Shown here in pieces: positions 23,420 to 36,190 of a stretch of 64,000 nt of DNA (position 1 is the first letter of the stretch; every line of letters starts with the position of its first letter). This stretch comes from Euleptes europaea (lineage: Eukaryota; Chordata; Lepidosauria; Squamata; Sphaerodactylidae), in the NCBI RefSeq assembly GCF_029931775.1, contig NC_079326.1:10694604-10758603 (forward strand), read 5' to 3'. The position numbers and the translations under genes are program-made. The notes under the pieces were generated by a model. That model was not told the origin of the DNA. It worked only from the letters and a program-made list of their open reading frames with translations, and ran no database searches.

Positions 23420-26400
23420 CCAGACATGAGATATCAGTTATCATAATCTTACACTTTGTATTATGTCAAAGAATCTGTTTGGGACTGCTTACTTGGGGGA
23501 CCAGTATTGAGGGGGGGGGGTTAATCCTTTCCTCCTACATCATTCCACCAATCTAAATAGTCTCCTGCCCCAAGCTCAGTGAAGAAAATAAGACAGCATC
23601 CACAGGAGATCCAGATTTCTTACATCTTCACTTAGGCTCTGAGCCTTCTAAATCTCAGCTCTTGTGTGTAATGGTTATGGTCACACATAATTTTCTTGGA
23701 TCTAACTCTCAGATTACAATGAGAGACAAATCAGCACTCCTGTCAAATACAGAAACTATTTTATGATCTCTTTTCAAATACATCCAACCCCGCTAGAAAA
23801 AAAGGTCAGCTAGATATTTTGATGCAGGCTGTTTGCCTCAAGGGGAATTTGACCTGGAGCTTCAGAGGAATAAGCAACTTTCTTCTTTTTCCCTTCTACT
23901 TCAAAAATGTTGTGTTATTAATCACCTGATGCAGCTGCTTGAAACAAAGGGAACCTGTGCTCTCTTTGTCTATTCGACATTTATTAAAGAATTAGTAGTA
24001 TTTAAACAAAAACATACAGTAACTTCCCCACCAAACTCCTTTTAACATTGTGGTGAACAGCTTCTAATAGTCTCAACCCTCCCTACTACCCCAGGTAGCT
24101 GTCAATGGTGGCGCAGAAACAAATCAAAACCAAAAAAATCAAATAAAGTAAAATGGGAGGGGGATGTAAAAAGTTGTTTACATTTCTGCAGGTTTGAATC
24201 AACCAAAAATGGTGGCAGCATATTATGATTTTTTTTACTGAAGTTTAAAATATCTGAAATATTTCGACCGACTTAGGTTTATTTCATATTGACCCACAGA
24301 TGTTATTAAATGATAACAGGAGCAGCATGACATCTGTACTACACTATCAAATGTGTTACTCACTATATTACAGATTCGAAAAACAATACATTCCTGACTC
24401 AGTGTCTACCATCACCAGATTTGGAATTCATTAATCTTAGTGTCTGCACTAGTGATCAATAGTGATCTAAGCCCTTAGAGGAATGCATAGTTACTGTACC
24501 CTTTTACAAGGCAATAGATTCCCCATCCGCCATTTACAGCCATGATGTAATGATACAGTTTGTATTGTTTTATTTTTTCCCATAAGAGGAAGTCATCAAT
24601 AATTAACAGCATGTCCTCTGAGCAGTAAGACATCATCCCTCATATAATGGACAACTGGGCATAACGAAATGACCAAAGGATTATGGTTTGTAAAAGGCAG
24701 ACACTTTGATAGTGAGATAATACAAGATCAAAAGCTACTTATCTTTAAGTAATTAGGACCCAGGTGAAGATACTTACCACGTGCTATAAATGAGAAAGTG
24801 TTGTGCACTTATCCAACAACAAACTCTACGGGGAGATCCTGATAGTGAGCTTTCCATGGCTGGATCTGTTTCACAGTATGTAAGAACAAGCAACTCTTGA
24901 AGAATTACAAGGACAATTCACCACCATTCTCTGTACTGCACTTTCTTAATGGAAAACAAATAACAATTTTCAGTTGTAAAATGATGGATGACTACCGCAT
25001 TATCAGTGTTTCAGCCTTCAGGTGACCCTGGGACCAATCAGAAACGTGCAACTCCTACAGTTTCCTATTTCTAGGACGTTGTAACTCCTGCAAGTGCTGA
25101 CAATCCTTTTACCTTTTCCAGCTCTAGGTAAACAAATATGAGAATACAATATGCATCCCTTGAAGTGGGACTCATGGGATATGAACTCATACTTCTAAAA
25201 ACATGGTCACAGCCAAGCAAATAGGGTGATGGAAGCACTTTCTTCAGTTAAAATAGTGACCATAAGATCAAAAATAAACAAAGATAATTAACAACGTGAG
25301 AGGAAGAACCGAACTTCAGATGCAAGTATTCCACGGTACACGTAAAACAGAACGGCTTCAGTAAACCTTAGATCTGTTTGCTACAGACAATAGTGTGGAT
25401 TCAGTGGCTTTAAATTTTAAACCATTGTAATTTCTGAGACTGCTTTAACTAGCTGGGAAACCTGGAACTGTAGTCTCGGGACCAGAATAAACCAAGTGAT
25501 TGCTCTCAAGCAAGTGCTGCACTCCTCAGTATTTATACGGGGCCCACTCACACTTGGCTGCATTAGGACACTGTCAACTCTCTTATGGTATTGGCAGCAA
25601 CGATGAAGGCAGCACAGCAGTGAAAGTCGGTTTATCCCACAAATATAAAATCAGTGGTATGAAAAGGTTTGGAGTGCAGTGGTTCTCAAACTTTCTGAAG
25701 TGGGCCCTACTTCTAAACTTACTTTACAAATAGTTCCTGCTAGGTATAGTAACTCCATACTATTTCTCCCCATCCCAAACATAAAACGCAGGAATCTCGC
25801 GTCAGTTAGCTCAGAGCAAGTTTATTTTATTTTGCATATTTAATATTTATGAACATATGGCGTTACTGAGCAACAAGCGGTGTCTCCTGGCCATTTCACA
25901 CATTATGCAGCTGCAAATCCAAATTTGGCATCAATCCTCTGCACCCAACTCACCATTTCTTCACCTTCCTCCTGGTCCTGCAACTCACCTATGAGAAAGT
26001 CACAGCCCGCTCTGGGGTCCCAATTTGACAATGATTGCATTAGTGGGAAAAATCCCCACCACTCCCAATTCTATATATTTTTCAATTTAGAAAAAAATCA
26101 ATTATATGATGGAGACAACTAGGCAAACGCCAGAACCCAATAATAGATTTACACTTCACCTGCACTGTCTCCCTTATCTGCTTGATAACATATGGGGCAG
26201 CACATGTACAAATTATACAAAGATAAAAACAAACATTTTACATTTGAAATTATTGCCTTGGCCTGTTCTTTGCCAAGTGAAAATGAAAAGCAACTACAGC
26301 TGAGCTGTAACGCCAATAAAACATATGCCCCAAAGGCACCAGTGACCAGCAGTATCCATGGGAGGATAATTACTGAGGTTGCAGGGTATGTGATAATGGT

Positions 26401-26890
26401 AATAATAAAGGAAGCAGGAGACACCAGTGGTCTTCTGTGTGACAGTTATATTATGCATTTATATGAGCCAGCTGCTTTCCCCCGACCATGTTTGATGCAG
26501 CATGGCACACTCACCTCTTTTAATGACACCAGGGGAAACTCAGAAAGCTTATTCCTAGCAGATGATACTAAAATGGAATGGAAGGAGGTACCAAAAGTTC
26601 TGAGTTGAATACTAGGCTAAAAAAACCTGCATGTTGCTGGTCCTCTTATTACGAAACAGGGAGAGCAAGTGGAAGTGAAGATCCAGCAGACGACGGCACG
26701 TACCGCACCACAGCTGAAATGAAATACCACCCTGATAAAATGTCACAGCAGCAGGATTTTATTGTCTAATCACAAATGGTGTGGCTAATGAGACAGCTGC
26801 TCTAAAGATGCTAAGTAGCCCTGTTCAACAGGACTCAGGTTTAAAAGGTAGCTTTGCTGTCAGTAGCCAATTGCACCCATTACATTTTAT
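23420..26890. other. Unique-looking AT-rich DNA, candidate conserved non-coding sequence
   Basis: No gene or repeat is recognised. The stretch at about 24.2-24.8 kb is free of repeats and rich in homeodomain-like TAATTA/TTAAT words and GATAA/TTATCT words, which is how distal enhancers of developmental genes often look. That is an impression only; conservation cannot be judged from one sequence. Confidence 0.35.
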
Positions 26891-26896
26891 CGTGGC

Positions 26897-27118
26897 TTTC
26901 TTTTAAGGAGCTCAGGGGTGGTGTACACAGTTTTTCCTTCCATGATTTCATCCTCACAGCAACACTAAAAGGTAGGTTATTATCATTATTAATTTCATTT
27001 ATAGGTTAGGCTATGTGATACTCTTCCAAGGTCATCCAGTGAGCATCAAGGGTGAGCGGAGCTTGAATTTGGGCCTCTGTGGTTCTCATCTCACCCTTTA
27101 ACCACTGCTTCTCCATCA
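26897..27118 (-). mobile_element. MIR-like tRNA-derived SINE
   Basis: Read on the minus strand: agcagtggttaaag, then ttcaagctccgctc (box B region), ggatgaccttgga, and a core-like tacctttt-gtgttgctgtgagga. The order of parts is that of MIR/CORE-type SINEs. It is old and diverged. Confidence 0.6.
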
Positions 27119-27119
27119 G

Positions 27120-28875
27120 AAGTCATTTATAAAGTGTGAAAACAGACACAGTACTTAGGGACAAGTTACACATAGTATGTAAATGCTTGTGAGGAAGCTG
27201 AGTGGCGCAGTTAGGTAATTTTAGTCTTATTCTCCCACCCTACCCTCGGGGCATGATCCAGCCACTACCTGACTAAAGTAATATAGTTTTCACACTTATG
27301 CGCACTACTCAGTGTGAGGAGAGCTGAAATCCGTGTTCAAATGAACTTATGGAAACTTACAAATAAACATGCGAGGAACAGTACTGACTGAGTCTGAAGA
27401 CTGTGATTATTAGGAGATTCAAGAGGGAACTCTGAGTGACTTGATGAGAAATACAGGTATTTGCTATTTATACTTACAAACAGGGGCTTTTAGTTAATAG
27501 GCAAAGTAGGCACTTGAGGTGCATGTAATCCGTAACTCCATTTCCAAATATCTCCTCACCACTTTCACTGCTATTCACATCTCAATTTAACACAAAACAC
27601 CACCCGCCAAGGCAGAAGAAGCACGTCTGCATTTCGGATCACTGCTGAGCTATCAAAGTAGGGTCTAAAGTAGGGGAACTTGCACTTCCCAAGTCCAGCC
27701 TTACTCTGTACCTTTTGGTCAGCATCCATAACAACGCTAGTGAGAACATTCCTTTTCTTGGTCCAGGCCAGTTTCACCATTTCTCTTAAAGGTTTCTCTC
27801 TTATGGGACACACACGTTTGGTGGGATAAGAAGGTAGAACCACTACTACGGAGAGCACCTCCTGCCCCTCCCACCAATAACTTCACAGGGAAATGGAATT
27901 TCCTTTAAAGAGGGCACCATCCACCAGTGGCCACTTCATCTAGCTCTGCTTGTAGGCTCATCTAGCCCTGCTTGCCTTGCTTTGAGATGGGAAGAACCAC
28001 AGAGGATGGATAGTGAAGAAGAAGGACAAAGCTACAGCTTGCGCCGCTTTTAAAAGATGTCTTTATGGCGATTTCTTCAGCAAAAAGGAAAGTGAACCTC
28101 CGACTGGTGCAAGAATTTTGTGGCTCAAATACTCTCCCTACTGCATTTCAACAAAGATCTTCAACGGAAACTGTATGACTAAGCACTGTCTGGCGTATAT
28201 CAACATCTGGGGTTAAACCCAAGACCTCGCGTGTACTATACTTGTGCCATTTCACAAGGCAAGGATTCTTTCTACAGTATCTTCAGTCCCCGTGATGTAT
28301 CCTTTTTCTGTTTGCCTCTGTGGCCGCATGGGTTCTAAACCTGCCTTCTCCTTTGTTTTGTGGCTGGCATAAAACAATATTCAGCTGTCTAAAATGATAT
28401 CCATAAAAAGGGCTAGAAGCAGATAATAAAAACAGCTAAAAAGAGGGAACCCCTCAGTTAAAAACCTGGATGCAAAAATAATAAACCTTTTGGCCTGGCA
28501 CTTAAAGGACATTTGAACCTCAAGGGGAAGGATGCTGAAAAGTCCTGGCTGAGACTGCCACTTGCCTCATCTTTGCAGGAAGGGGCACAGACAGCAGGGC
28601 ATCTGAGCATCTTAAATGGCAGACTAGACAATACTGGAAGGAGGAGCCTTTCAAGTAACCATTTAGTGTAAGAACAAGAATTCTGAATTATGCCTCAAAA
28701 CAGATGGGGGCTAGTCCAGATCTTTCAGCACAGGACTGATGCAATCCCTGAATCCAGCCCCCGACAATATTATAAATGCTGTATTTTGGCCAATTAAAGT
28801 TTCCAGGTAGTTTTCAAAGGTAGGTTTGTGCTTCTGCCATGGTTACATCAAGGAAGTATTCCAATACTGTCATGT
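27120..28875. other. Unassigned DNA
   Basis: I recognise no gene or repeat here. A 95-codon minus-strand frame (27858-27571) has no recognisable similarity, no obvious splice acceptor and no support. Confidence 0.4.
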
Positions 28876-28879
28876 GTGA

Positions 28880-29342
28880 ATATTGATCATTGGTTTACTG
28901 GTCTACTCTGACCAGCAGCAACTCTCTAGAGCAGTGGTTCCCAACTTTTTTTTGACCAGGGACCACTAGGACTTTTTTGTTCGGTGCAGAGACCCCAAGG
29001 TTCAAAATAAAAATTCTGAGAATTTGAAAATAAACTTTAATCATAACTGTTAGTTAAACATTAAACTTAGAATTATATTTGAATATATATTTTTATAATA
29101 GAGAACTTTTAATTGAAAATATTAATTTATTATGGATTTATAACTTTGTTTCACGGACCTGAATTTAGTTCTCGCGGACCCCTGGGGGTCCATGGACCCC
29201 CGGTTGGGAACCAGGGCTCTAGAGTCTCAAGCTGAGGTCTTCAACATCACCCACTACTTGATCCTTTTAACTGAAGATGCTGGGTATTGAACCTAGAACC
29301 TTCTGCATGAAGAAAGATACTCTGCCACTAAGTCACAGCCCC
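28880..29342 (-). mobile_element. tRNA-derived SINE (family A) interrupted by an hAT MITE
   Basis: The outer part at 28885-28931 (attggtttactggtctactc, gaccagcagcaactct) and the inner part at 29217-29342 (ctgggtattgaacctag, gccactaagtcacagcccc) join to one minus-strand SINE once the MITE at 28932-29216 is left out. Confidence 0.8.
28932..29216. mobile_element. hAT-type MITE with 8-bp TSD
   Basis: 285 bp with terminal inverted repeats cagtggttcccaac and gttgggaaccaggg, an AT-rich middle, and a perfect 8-bp TSD ctctagag (28924-28931 and 29217-29224). Eight-base TSDs and CAG-type ends mark the hAT superfamily. The same family is at 53189-53469. Confidence 0.92.
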
Positions 29343-29344
29343 AA

Positions 29345-32090
29345 GGACTGGCTCCTCCCATGCAGGGCTCCTATGGGATGACCAGGCATGCTATTCTGAG
29401 ATTTGTGGATTTTGGAAGTACTCATAGACTCCTGTGGTGTTGCCATGCTCTCTACCCCTTACAGTCATATCACTTTTCACTTAGTCTCTGCTAGGTGAGT
29501 GGATACCAGTTAAACTAAGCCAATATTATGCTGGTCTAAATGGTGCAGCAGGACCCTTGGATAAACTCTAACTAAAAATTAGAATATGAACTGGATAAAA
29601 CATAACTGACAATATCAATGTATCACATTATATATATTTTAAAGAAAATATTAGTCTGTATTGAAAGTATATCTAATAGCCCTGTGCATTCTTGCCCAAA
29701 TGCAGAAGAAACACTAAAATGGATGATCAGTCTTGGCTATGGCTTCCAGGTGTAACCAGAATAACTAAGCCCACTATGATCTTAATCCCGTAAATTTGTG
29801 GAATGGCACATTGCACCTAACATTGCATCACTAGTGCTATTAGCATTAAAATCCCTAAAAGAACATATATTTAATCAAATGTGATAAACATCCAGAATAT
29901 GCCTGAATAATGCTTTCAACGACACAGACAATACTGCCGCATTAAAGGGGTTGACCGTAACAAATGACACCCACAAAAAAGAAGAATCTAGGCCATTTCT
30001 GCGCCACCCCACAAAGTGACTGAGCCAAAGCTGCAGTGAAAGCAGCCATCCATTTATCACACTGTACACTTTTCCCCTCGAGAGGCAAAGCAAAGCAAAA
30101 TCAATAGAAAACATGGAGCAGGGACAGCTAATCTGCACCCAGAGTGTTGCTGCAAATTAAAAAGAAAATTCAATCACCACAGTCCCCTCGCTTCTCTTCA
30201 TTATTCTATTGGATGATAATTAAAATCCACAGGCCAAATTCAACTCGAGCATCACTCCACAGAAACCAGGCAAGTTCAGCAGACATCCCTTTACCTCGTT
30301 CCGTTACTTGTGGTACTATGGCTGCAAAGAGCAGCAGCAACACCATGAAACATTTGTATGCGTGCATGTGTGTGTGGGGGAGGTATTTAACAGCAAAACA
30401 GTTTCCTCTTTCCTCCTGCCGGCTACTTGTATGGCTTTGAGCTGCAGCCGCCTTATTGCTTTTGTCTTCCATGAAAAGGGTCTCAAAAGTGCAAACATTC
30501 ACCTGCTGAGCTCCCACACTGGCAACTGAGAAAGGTTGCTCAGCTGTTTAACCTCTCAGATCAAAGCACATGCAAGCAATTCTTTAGTGAAGAAGCCGCT
30601 ACTAGATATCCATCCATACTGCTATTTATCTTGATAACTTCTATCCAATGTCATGTCCTCCAAAAGAATTCCCGTTCTGTGTGGTTACACAGATGAGCGC
30701 TTTATTCACCATGTCTCTGTGTTTGACATGTGATAAAACTATTCTTACCAGCCCTCAGAATGATAAAGATGCCCAACCTCTCCAATGGTGAGGTGAGAAA
30801 ACCCAATATAGACTCATTTACCCTTTACAACAGATGTTTGTAACCCTTTGTTCAGCAACTTCCCATGTCCCTACTTTGGCTCTTCTAGTTAATGTCCAAA
30901 GGGAGAATGTGTGCTTCTCCCAACCTCACACATACAGTGAGTTAGGAGACCAGATTCAAGACAGGATATATAGAAGAAGGCATTTCCGTGGGGTGGTTTC
31001 TGTAATTCAGTGCGACAACTTGCTTCTGCCAAAGTCCCCTCTTTTGCACAACTATTCAAGGTGCACGACTCCTCTCCAGCCGTATCATCTGGTCATGCTG
31101 CCTGTGGAATGGAGGGCTCCACATTCATTTGAAATCCATGCATCTGAACAGAAAGGAGCTGCATGAATTTCCCGTTTGATGTTACACTGGACACGTGAAA
31201 GGAAAGAATGTGCAAGTCCCCACTTCTTGTAGTGTGTGAAGATGCCCAGAGATGTCTGATTGATCTCTAGAGCTACTGGGGGAAAAACAGCTACAGCTGA
31301 GTGTCCCCTCATACGTGTTAATTATCAGACTCCCATTACAATCCCGGGCCTTTTGCAAAACGTGAAAGAAAACAGAAGTCAAGTGGAACCTTAGAGACTA
31401 AAATGTGCATTCCAGCATTAGCTTTCATGAATCAGACTTCAAATAGCACGGCGGTAAGTTTCATTAAATTTAATTTACGGAAGGTAGTATTGTTGTGTTG
31501 TTTGGGAAAGGATGTTAAATGTTCGCAGAAAAGCAAGGTGCTTGAACCTCAGGTGGGCTTGTAAAATAGCCTGCCTAGAGAAATCTGAAGCAGGCTTCCA
31601 AACTTGCTATTAAGGTATTGTTCAAAAAGAGTCTAGACCCATAGGGCTATTGTTAAACAAGAGGACTTTTGTAGAAAGCTCCTTAACTAGTCACAGGATA
31701 CTTACTGCCTTTGTGTAATTATCACCTTCTCTGAAGATAGTACATGTGACTGCAGGACTAAAAACACCACCATCAAAGAAAAGTGGAACCGTTACCCATT
31801 CAGAAAATGAGACGACATGCAAACAGCCACTTCCCAAGGAAGGCGTTTGGAATGTGGGGAGGGAGTCATAGGAAAATGTTCATTCCCTTGTAAGGATCTT
31901 GGACTCCATGCAAAAAATAAAAGGAAAAAACAACAGTGTGTGTATCTATATACAGTGTCCTAATTTTTTATTTATGGATGCCAGAAAAGACACAAACAGC
32001 GCATTCCTGACTCCTGAGGATGAAAGTCCTCAGGAGGCCAGGAAGGGGCTGCGCTGGTGTTGGGGCCCCCCGTGCCAGCATCTGGGCTAC
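29345..32090. other. Unassigned DNA, candidate conserved non-coding sequence at 29.6-30.3 kb
   Basis: No gene is recognised. A faint antisense repeat trace lies at 31380-31445. 29.6-30.3 kb is free of recognisable repeats and has AT-rich homeobox-like words. The 98- to 110-codon frames here overlap on both strands and are not credible genes. Confidence 0.35.
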
Positions 32091-32094
32091 TTAT

Positions 32095-32394
32095 GCAGCC
32101 ATAAAGGTCCCCTGTGCAAGCACCGAGTCATTCCTGACCCATGGTGTGACGTCACATCCCGACGTTTTCTAGGCAGATTTTGCTTACGGGGTGGTTTGCC
32201 AGTACCTTCCCCAGTCATCTTTCCTTTACCCCCAGCAAGCTGGGTACTCATTTGACCGACCTCGGAAGGATGGAAGGCTGAGTCAACCTTGAGCTGGCTA
32301 CCTGAAACCGACTTCCGTCACAATCGAACTCAGGTCATGAGCAGAGCTTTTTGACTGCAAGTACTGCAGCTTACCACTCTGCGCCATGGGGCTC
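32095..32394 (-). mobile_element. Sauria SINE
   Basis: It has the same parts as the 20.4-kb copy: ataaaggtcccctgtgcaag tail, gtggtttgccagtacctt, cgacctcggaaggatgg, gaactcaggtcatgagc (box B region) and ctctgcgccatggggctc (head). It is full length with scattered differences. Confidence 0.92.
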
Positions 32395-32399
32395 TTCAA

Positions 32400-34045
32400 A
32401 AATTCTACTGGAGTACAAAACCTTATTGCTCAATATTCAACTGCAAGTTTGAGCAGCATCTAAAAGGGAAGGGGAAACCATCCTGTCTAGGTGGCAGGAA
32501 GTGATAACTTCTTGATACTAACAGGCTGCAAAGGAGGCTGCAGAATAAAAATCTGGAACTCAAAAAACATCTTTCATACAAGTAATAGCACTAGAGATGG
32601 GGGGGGGGGAATCCCACTACCACTGAACCAGTTTAGGGAGGGAGGGAAAGAGCTCTCAAAACTAGAAGCTTACAAGATCGCCCCCATCTGCTATAACCAG
32701 GCTGTCTCCCTGGAAGACATAGTGAGCCAACCAAGTCTCCCTACTCCAAATCTACCCCCCTCCAAATGTCAGCTGTGTACCCTAAAGATACATAAAAGGG
32801 GAATACTGGCATGATGCCAGGACAATGACCTCTGGTGAATTTATCCTGTCCCCAAAAGGCAATGAGTGGCATTTTCCTGTACTGCAACATATGCTTTTGC
32901 AGATAAACAGTGAAAGCGCTCGACTAATTTGGAAGATCTGGCTACAGAATCTTACAAATAGGAGCTGTGTGCCTTTTTAAACTCCTTTTGCTGGTAGAGT
33001 TAATCACAGAGGCTCCAGGCGATCCATATGATGTGCCAGAGGAATGCACTGAAATGTCTCAGCTGAATTCAACACTTCCTCCTGCTTAGTGAGAAGAAGC
33101 GCCATGCAGAAAATGGGCGGTACACTCTCCTTCATAGCAGGTGGTGGAATGCCCAGCAATTCAGGCAGCTCAGAATAAGGAACCAGTGTTGCCAAGGGAC
33201 AACGGCACAAGTAGGGGGCCTTTAATGAGAGCACATGAATGCTAACACAAGGTAAGCATGGAGACAGACATGTGGACACCTGGTGTGAATGACCATTTTG
33301 TCCTCCTGTGCAAAAGAACCAAACAGAGGGGCAGGTGCTGAAGGGACACGTTTCATCCTATGATGCAAAGATTCAATTCTGTTCTTCTGAGATTTTAATA
33401 GAAGTAACTCACTGCTGAAAATTAAGCCCTCGGAGTCAACCCCTTGAAGTCCATGCACCCTAAGCACTAGAGCATTCTGTTTCATATCATTTGTGCATTG
33501 TCTTTATTGATTTGCTTTTTAGATTATTTGCAAACTGCCCAAAGAACATCTCCAGTACAGAGGTAGGAGTCAAAACGTTTAAAATAAATAAAATATGACC
33601 ACCCAGCTCCCGCTGACCCCAAATCCTTTCTAGGTATGCAGTGAATTTCAATTACAGCCGGTTGCATTGGTGAAGCAGACATCGGATTGCTCTGCCAAGT
33701 GGCCAGTTCAGTTTTCATGAACTGAAAATTGATCTCACCCTATGGGAAAGAAGATCTCAGCCCCACAGTTCAAAGACTTTAGGTAATGTTGTGAATGGCA
33801 GGAACACATCAAGAACCAGTGGATTTGTGTAAAAGCACCTCTCTCACCACGGGAGAATGACAAAACAGCCTACACCTATTGCAGTGAGGAAGGGAATGCT
33901 CATGAAGTGAGTCTTCCAAGTAGAACTGAACCACAGCACCTTTCAAAATTAAGAGAATGAATATTGTAAAATGGCAATTTCAAGAAAAGTAGGCCAGCAC
34001 CTACCAAGGAGTTGGGAAAGCCCTTTGAGTGGGGTTGGTGGGCTG
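32400..34045. other. Unassigned DNA with one odd open frame
   Basis: A minus-strand frame at 33279-33004 (91 codons, ending MDRLEPL before a stop) stays open across a leucine- and proline-rich stretch. I see no good splice acceptor and do not recognise it. The rest shows no gene, RNA or repeat that I can name. Confidence 0.35.
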
Positions 34046-34049
34046 CATG

Positions 34050-34338
34050 GTGCCAGCATGATGTAGTGGTTAACACCAGTGGACTCTAATCTGGAGAACC
34101 GGGTTTGATTCCCCACTCCTCCACATGGGCAGCAGACTCTAATCTGGAGAACCGGGTTGGTTTCCCCACTCCTCCACACGAAGCCTGCTGGGTGACCTTG
34201 GACTAGTCACAGTTCTGTCAGAACTCTCTCAGCCCCACCTACCTCACAAGGTGTCTGTTGCGGGGAGGGGGGGAGGCGATTGTAAGCCGCTTTGAGACTC
34301 CTTACGGTAGAGAAAAGTAAACACCAACTCTTCTTCTG
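34050..34338 (+). mobile_element. tRNA-derived SINE (family C) with duplicated head
   Basis: Head: catgatgtagtggttaa (box A) and accgggtttgattcccc (box B). Body: ctgggtgaccttgga and cccacctacctcacaag. 3' part: attgtaagccgctttgagac. A segment of about 50 bp containing gactctaatctggagaacc is repeated in tandem, so the box B region occurs twice. Confidence 0.88.
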
Positions 34339-34699
34339 CTGGGAGTGTCAGAAACAGTATAATGCAAAAGAGATGTATGACTTCTGGGGGCCGCATGACA
34401 TCACACAAATATTTTTCTACGCGTATCTTTGTTTTCACTACATATACAAAGATCGAGCATCTGTTGCAGTGTACTTGTAATTTGAAAAAAATCAAACCGC
34501 TCTTCACGTACAACAGCAAACATGTGTTGCCCCACCCCCACGGAGACTAATCTGTATGCAGAAAAACAGTAGTGAGCCAAGTGGTGCGCAGTGATTTGGA
34601 CTAAAACAAAAACCTGTTGTTTTCTGTTGGTGGCTCCTCCTAGTGAAATGTTTGGGAACTACACCTTATAAATGCACAATATTCTGATGTGATAGGGTA

Positions 34700-35110
34700 A
34701 AATTCTGTTTTCCCAATAAAGGTTGATATTTGCAATGATCAGATTTGAAATGAAACGTCTCCAGCTTGCTAGATAAATTGCTTTGCTTTTTAAAGGTCAC
34801 AGTCATCCTCTCTAATTCACTCTGTGGGTCCATGTCATCACTTACCCCATATACTGTATTCCCAGTTGCAAAGTTGCTACTGACGTCAATGCAGTTAAAC
34901 GCTGGTTAATAAATATTGCATGAGGTAAATATCAATATACAAGTACTTCATTACTATGATTTTTAAACATGCCTTTGCATAATTCATTGCACAATATAGA
35001 TTTTTTCCAGAGGTAGATAATTCTAATTATGATCTATATTATTATTTATGCAATGATTATATTTAACTTACAAACACTTTCAGAATGGACAGTAACTAAA
35101 ATAAAAAATA
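34700..35110. other. Candidate conserved AT-rich non-coding element
   Basis: This repeat-free stretch is dense in words such as ttaataaatattgcatga, tttgcataattcattgca and ctaattatgatc, resembling octamer and homeodomain binding sites. It may be an enhancer. Sequence alone cannot show conservation. Confidence 0.25.
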
Positions 35111-35124
35111 TTTTCAACCAAGAT

Positions 35125-35313
35125 TAGGGTTGACAACAGCCCCAAGGGGAAAAAAATCCTGTCTCTTTAACAGACTTAATAGGATGTTATTTACCAGATG
35201 ATGTTATTCACTTCCGTGCCAATACAGGGTACAAGCTTCAGCTGCCCAGTTCCACAAATTAAGCTTCTATTAAAGGAACAGGTCATTTTTCTCCAGTCCT
35301 GTTGGCAATCCTA
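35125..35313 (+). mobile_element. hAT-like MITE (TAGGGTTGCC ends)
   Basis: 189 bp with terminal inverted repeats tagggttgacaac and gttggcaatccta. The flanks accaagat and accaagga look like a decayed 8-bp TSD. The interior holds cacttccgtgccaatac and cagctgcccagttccac, shared with 14.92-15.02 kb. Confidence 0.75.
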
Positions 35314-35370
35314 ACCAAGGAAGCTGTTTCATTTCACCCTTTCAGATCTTTCACTGCTGATATTCAGCAT

Positions 35371-35715
35371 CATTCATTCATTCATTCATTCATTCATTCG
35401 ATTTCTACATCGCCCTTCCAACGCTCAGGGTGGTTTACAACACAATAAATATCACAACAATATAATATTAAAAACCAACACTTATTCCAGTATCACAGTA
35501 TTCAGCTCTATGAGTCAGAGGCATCAAATTGGCCAACAGTTACATGGAGGGTAACAGACCAAACCAATGGCCTAAACCTGGAGGAACGCCTGTTGGAAGA
35601 GCTCTGTTTTGCAGGCCTTGCAGAATTGAGATAAATCCAACAGGGCACGGACCTCCACTGGCAGAGCACTCCACCTGGAAAGAGCTGCCACTGAAAATGC
35701 CCTTAACGGGTTCTA
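35371..35715. repeat. (ATTC)n microsatellite and an unassigned interspersed repeat
   Basis: (attc)n runs at about 35371-35400, followed by a degraded repeat (ctcagggtggtttacaa) and, at 35570-35700, by the phrases ctctgttttgcaggcct and agagcactccacctgg. These recall a common lizard repeat, possibly a LINE 3' UTR. The family is not resolved. Confidence 0.5.
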
Positions 35716-36039
35716 ATTTTTTCCTCAGTTTCATCTAGAATAATAGAAGCCCGTTTGCTGAGTTCTCATCGCTATTCTTTAGGAATACCTAACTCATCCT
35801 AGAAAAATGGGACTATTAAGAGATGGAAATTTTCATGCAGTCTTACTGACTTTGGGGGAAAGCTCTGCCCTTATTCCCATGAGGCATTTCAACCCATTGT
35901 AGCATCTCCTGAAGCTTTCTATGAAATGCCTTGGCCATGCCCAAATATATGTACTCCTCTTTCTATAAGGTGTAGCTGGCGTGACCATGTGTTTGTGGAG
36001 GAGTCAAACTGTGCAGCAATGTACGCTCTTGGTTTCCAG

Positions 36040-36190
36040 CTTCCTGTCAGGCATGCAGAAGTTCTCAAGTTCAATCTCCAGCTAAAAGGATCAAGGAGGT
36101 GATGGGAAAGATCTCTGCCTGAGATCCAGGACAGCCACTGCCAGCCTGAGTAGACAATATTGAACTTGAAGGACGACCCTGATTTACAGC
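36040..36190 (+). mobile_element. Partial tRNA-derived SINE (family A)
   Basis: ctcaagttcaatctccagc (box B region), aaaggatcaaggaggtgat and gcctgagtagacaatattg follow the order of the 2.26-kb copy. The 5' head is poorly preserved. Confidence 0.65.

Noticed and set aside
29875-30138. 87-codon minus-strand frame as a membrane protein
   Set aside because: Hydrophobic by chance in AT-rich DNA, with no splice context; the region looks more like non-coding conserved DNA.
33004-33279. 91-codon minus-strand frame as a terminal exon
   Set aside because: It has protein-like composition, but I see no convincing acceptor and no family match, so it was left as unassigned.
35371-35400. (ATTC)n as a CRISPR-like or regulatory array
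   Set aside because: A plain tetranucleotide microsatellite at the edge of an old repeat; vertebrate DNA has no CRISPR arrays.
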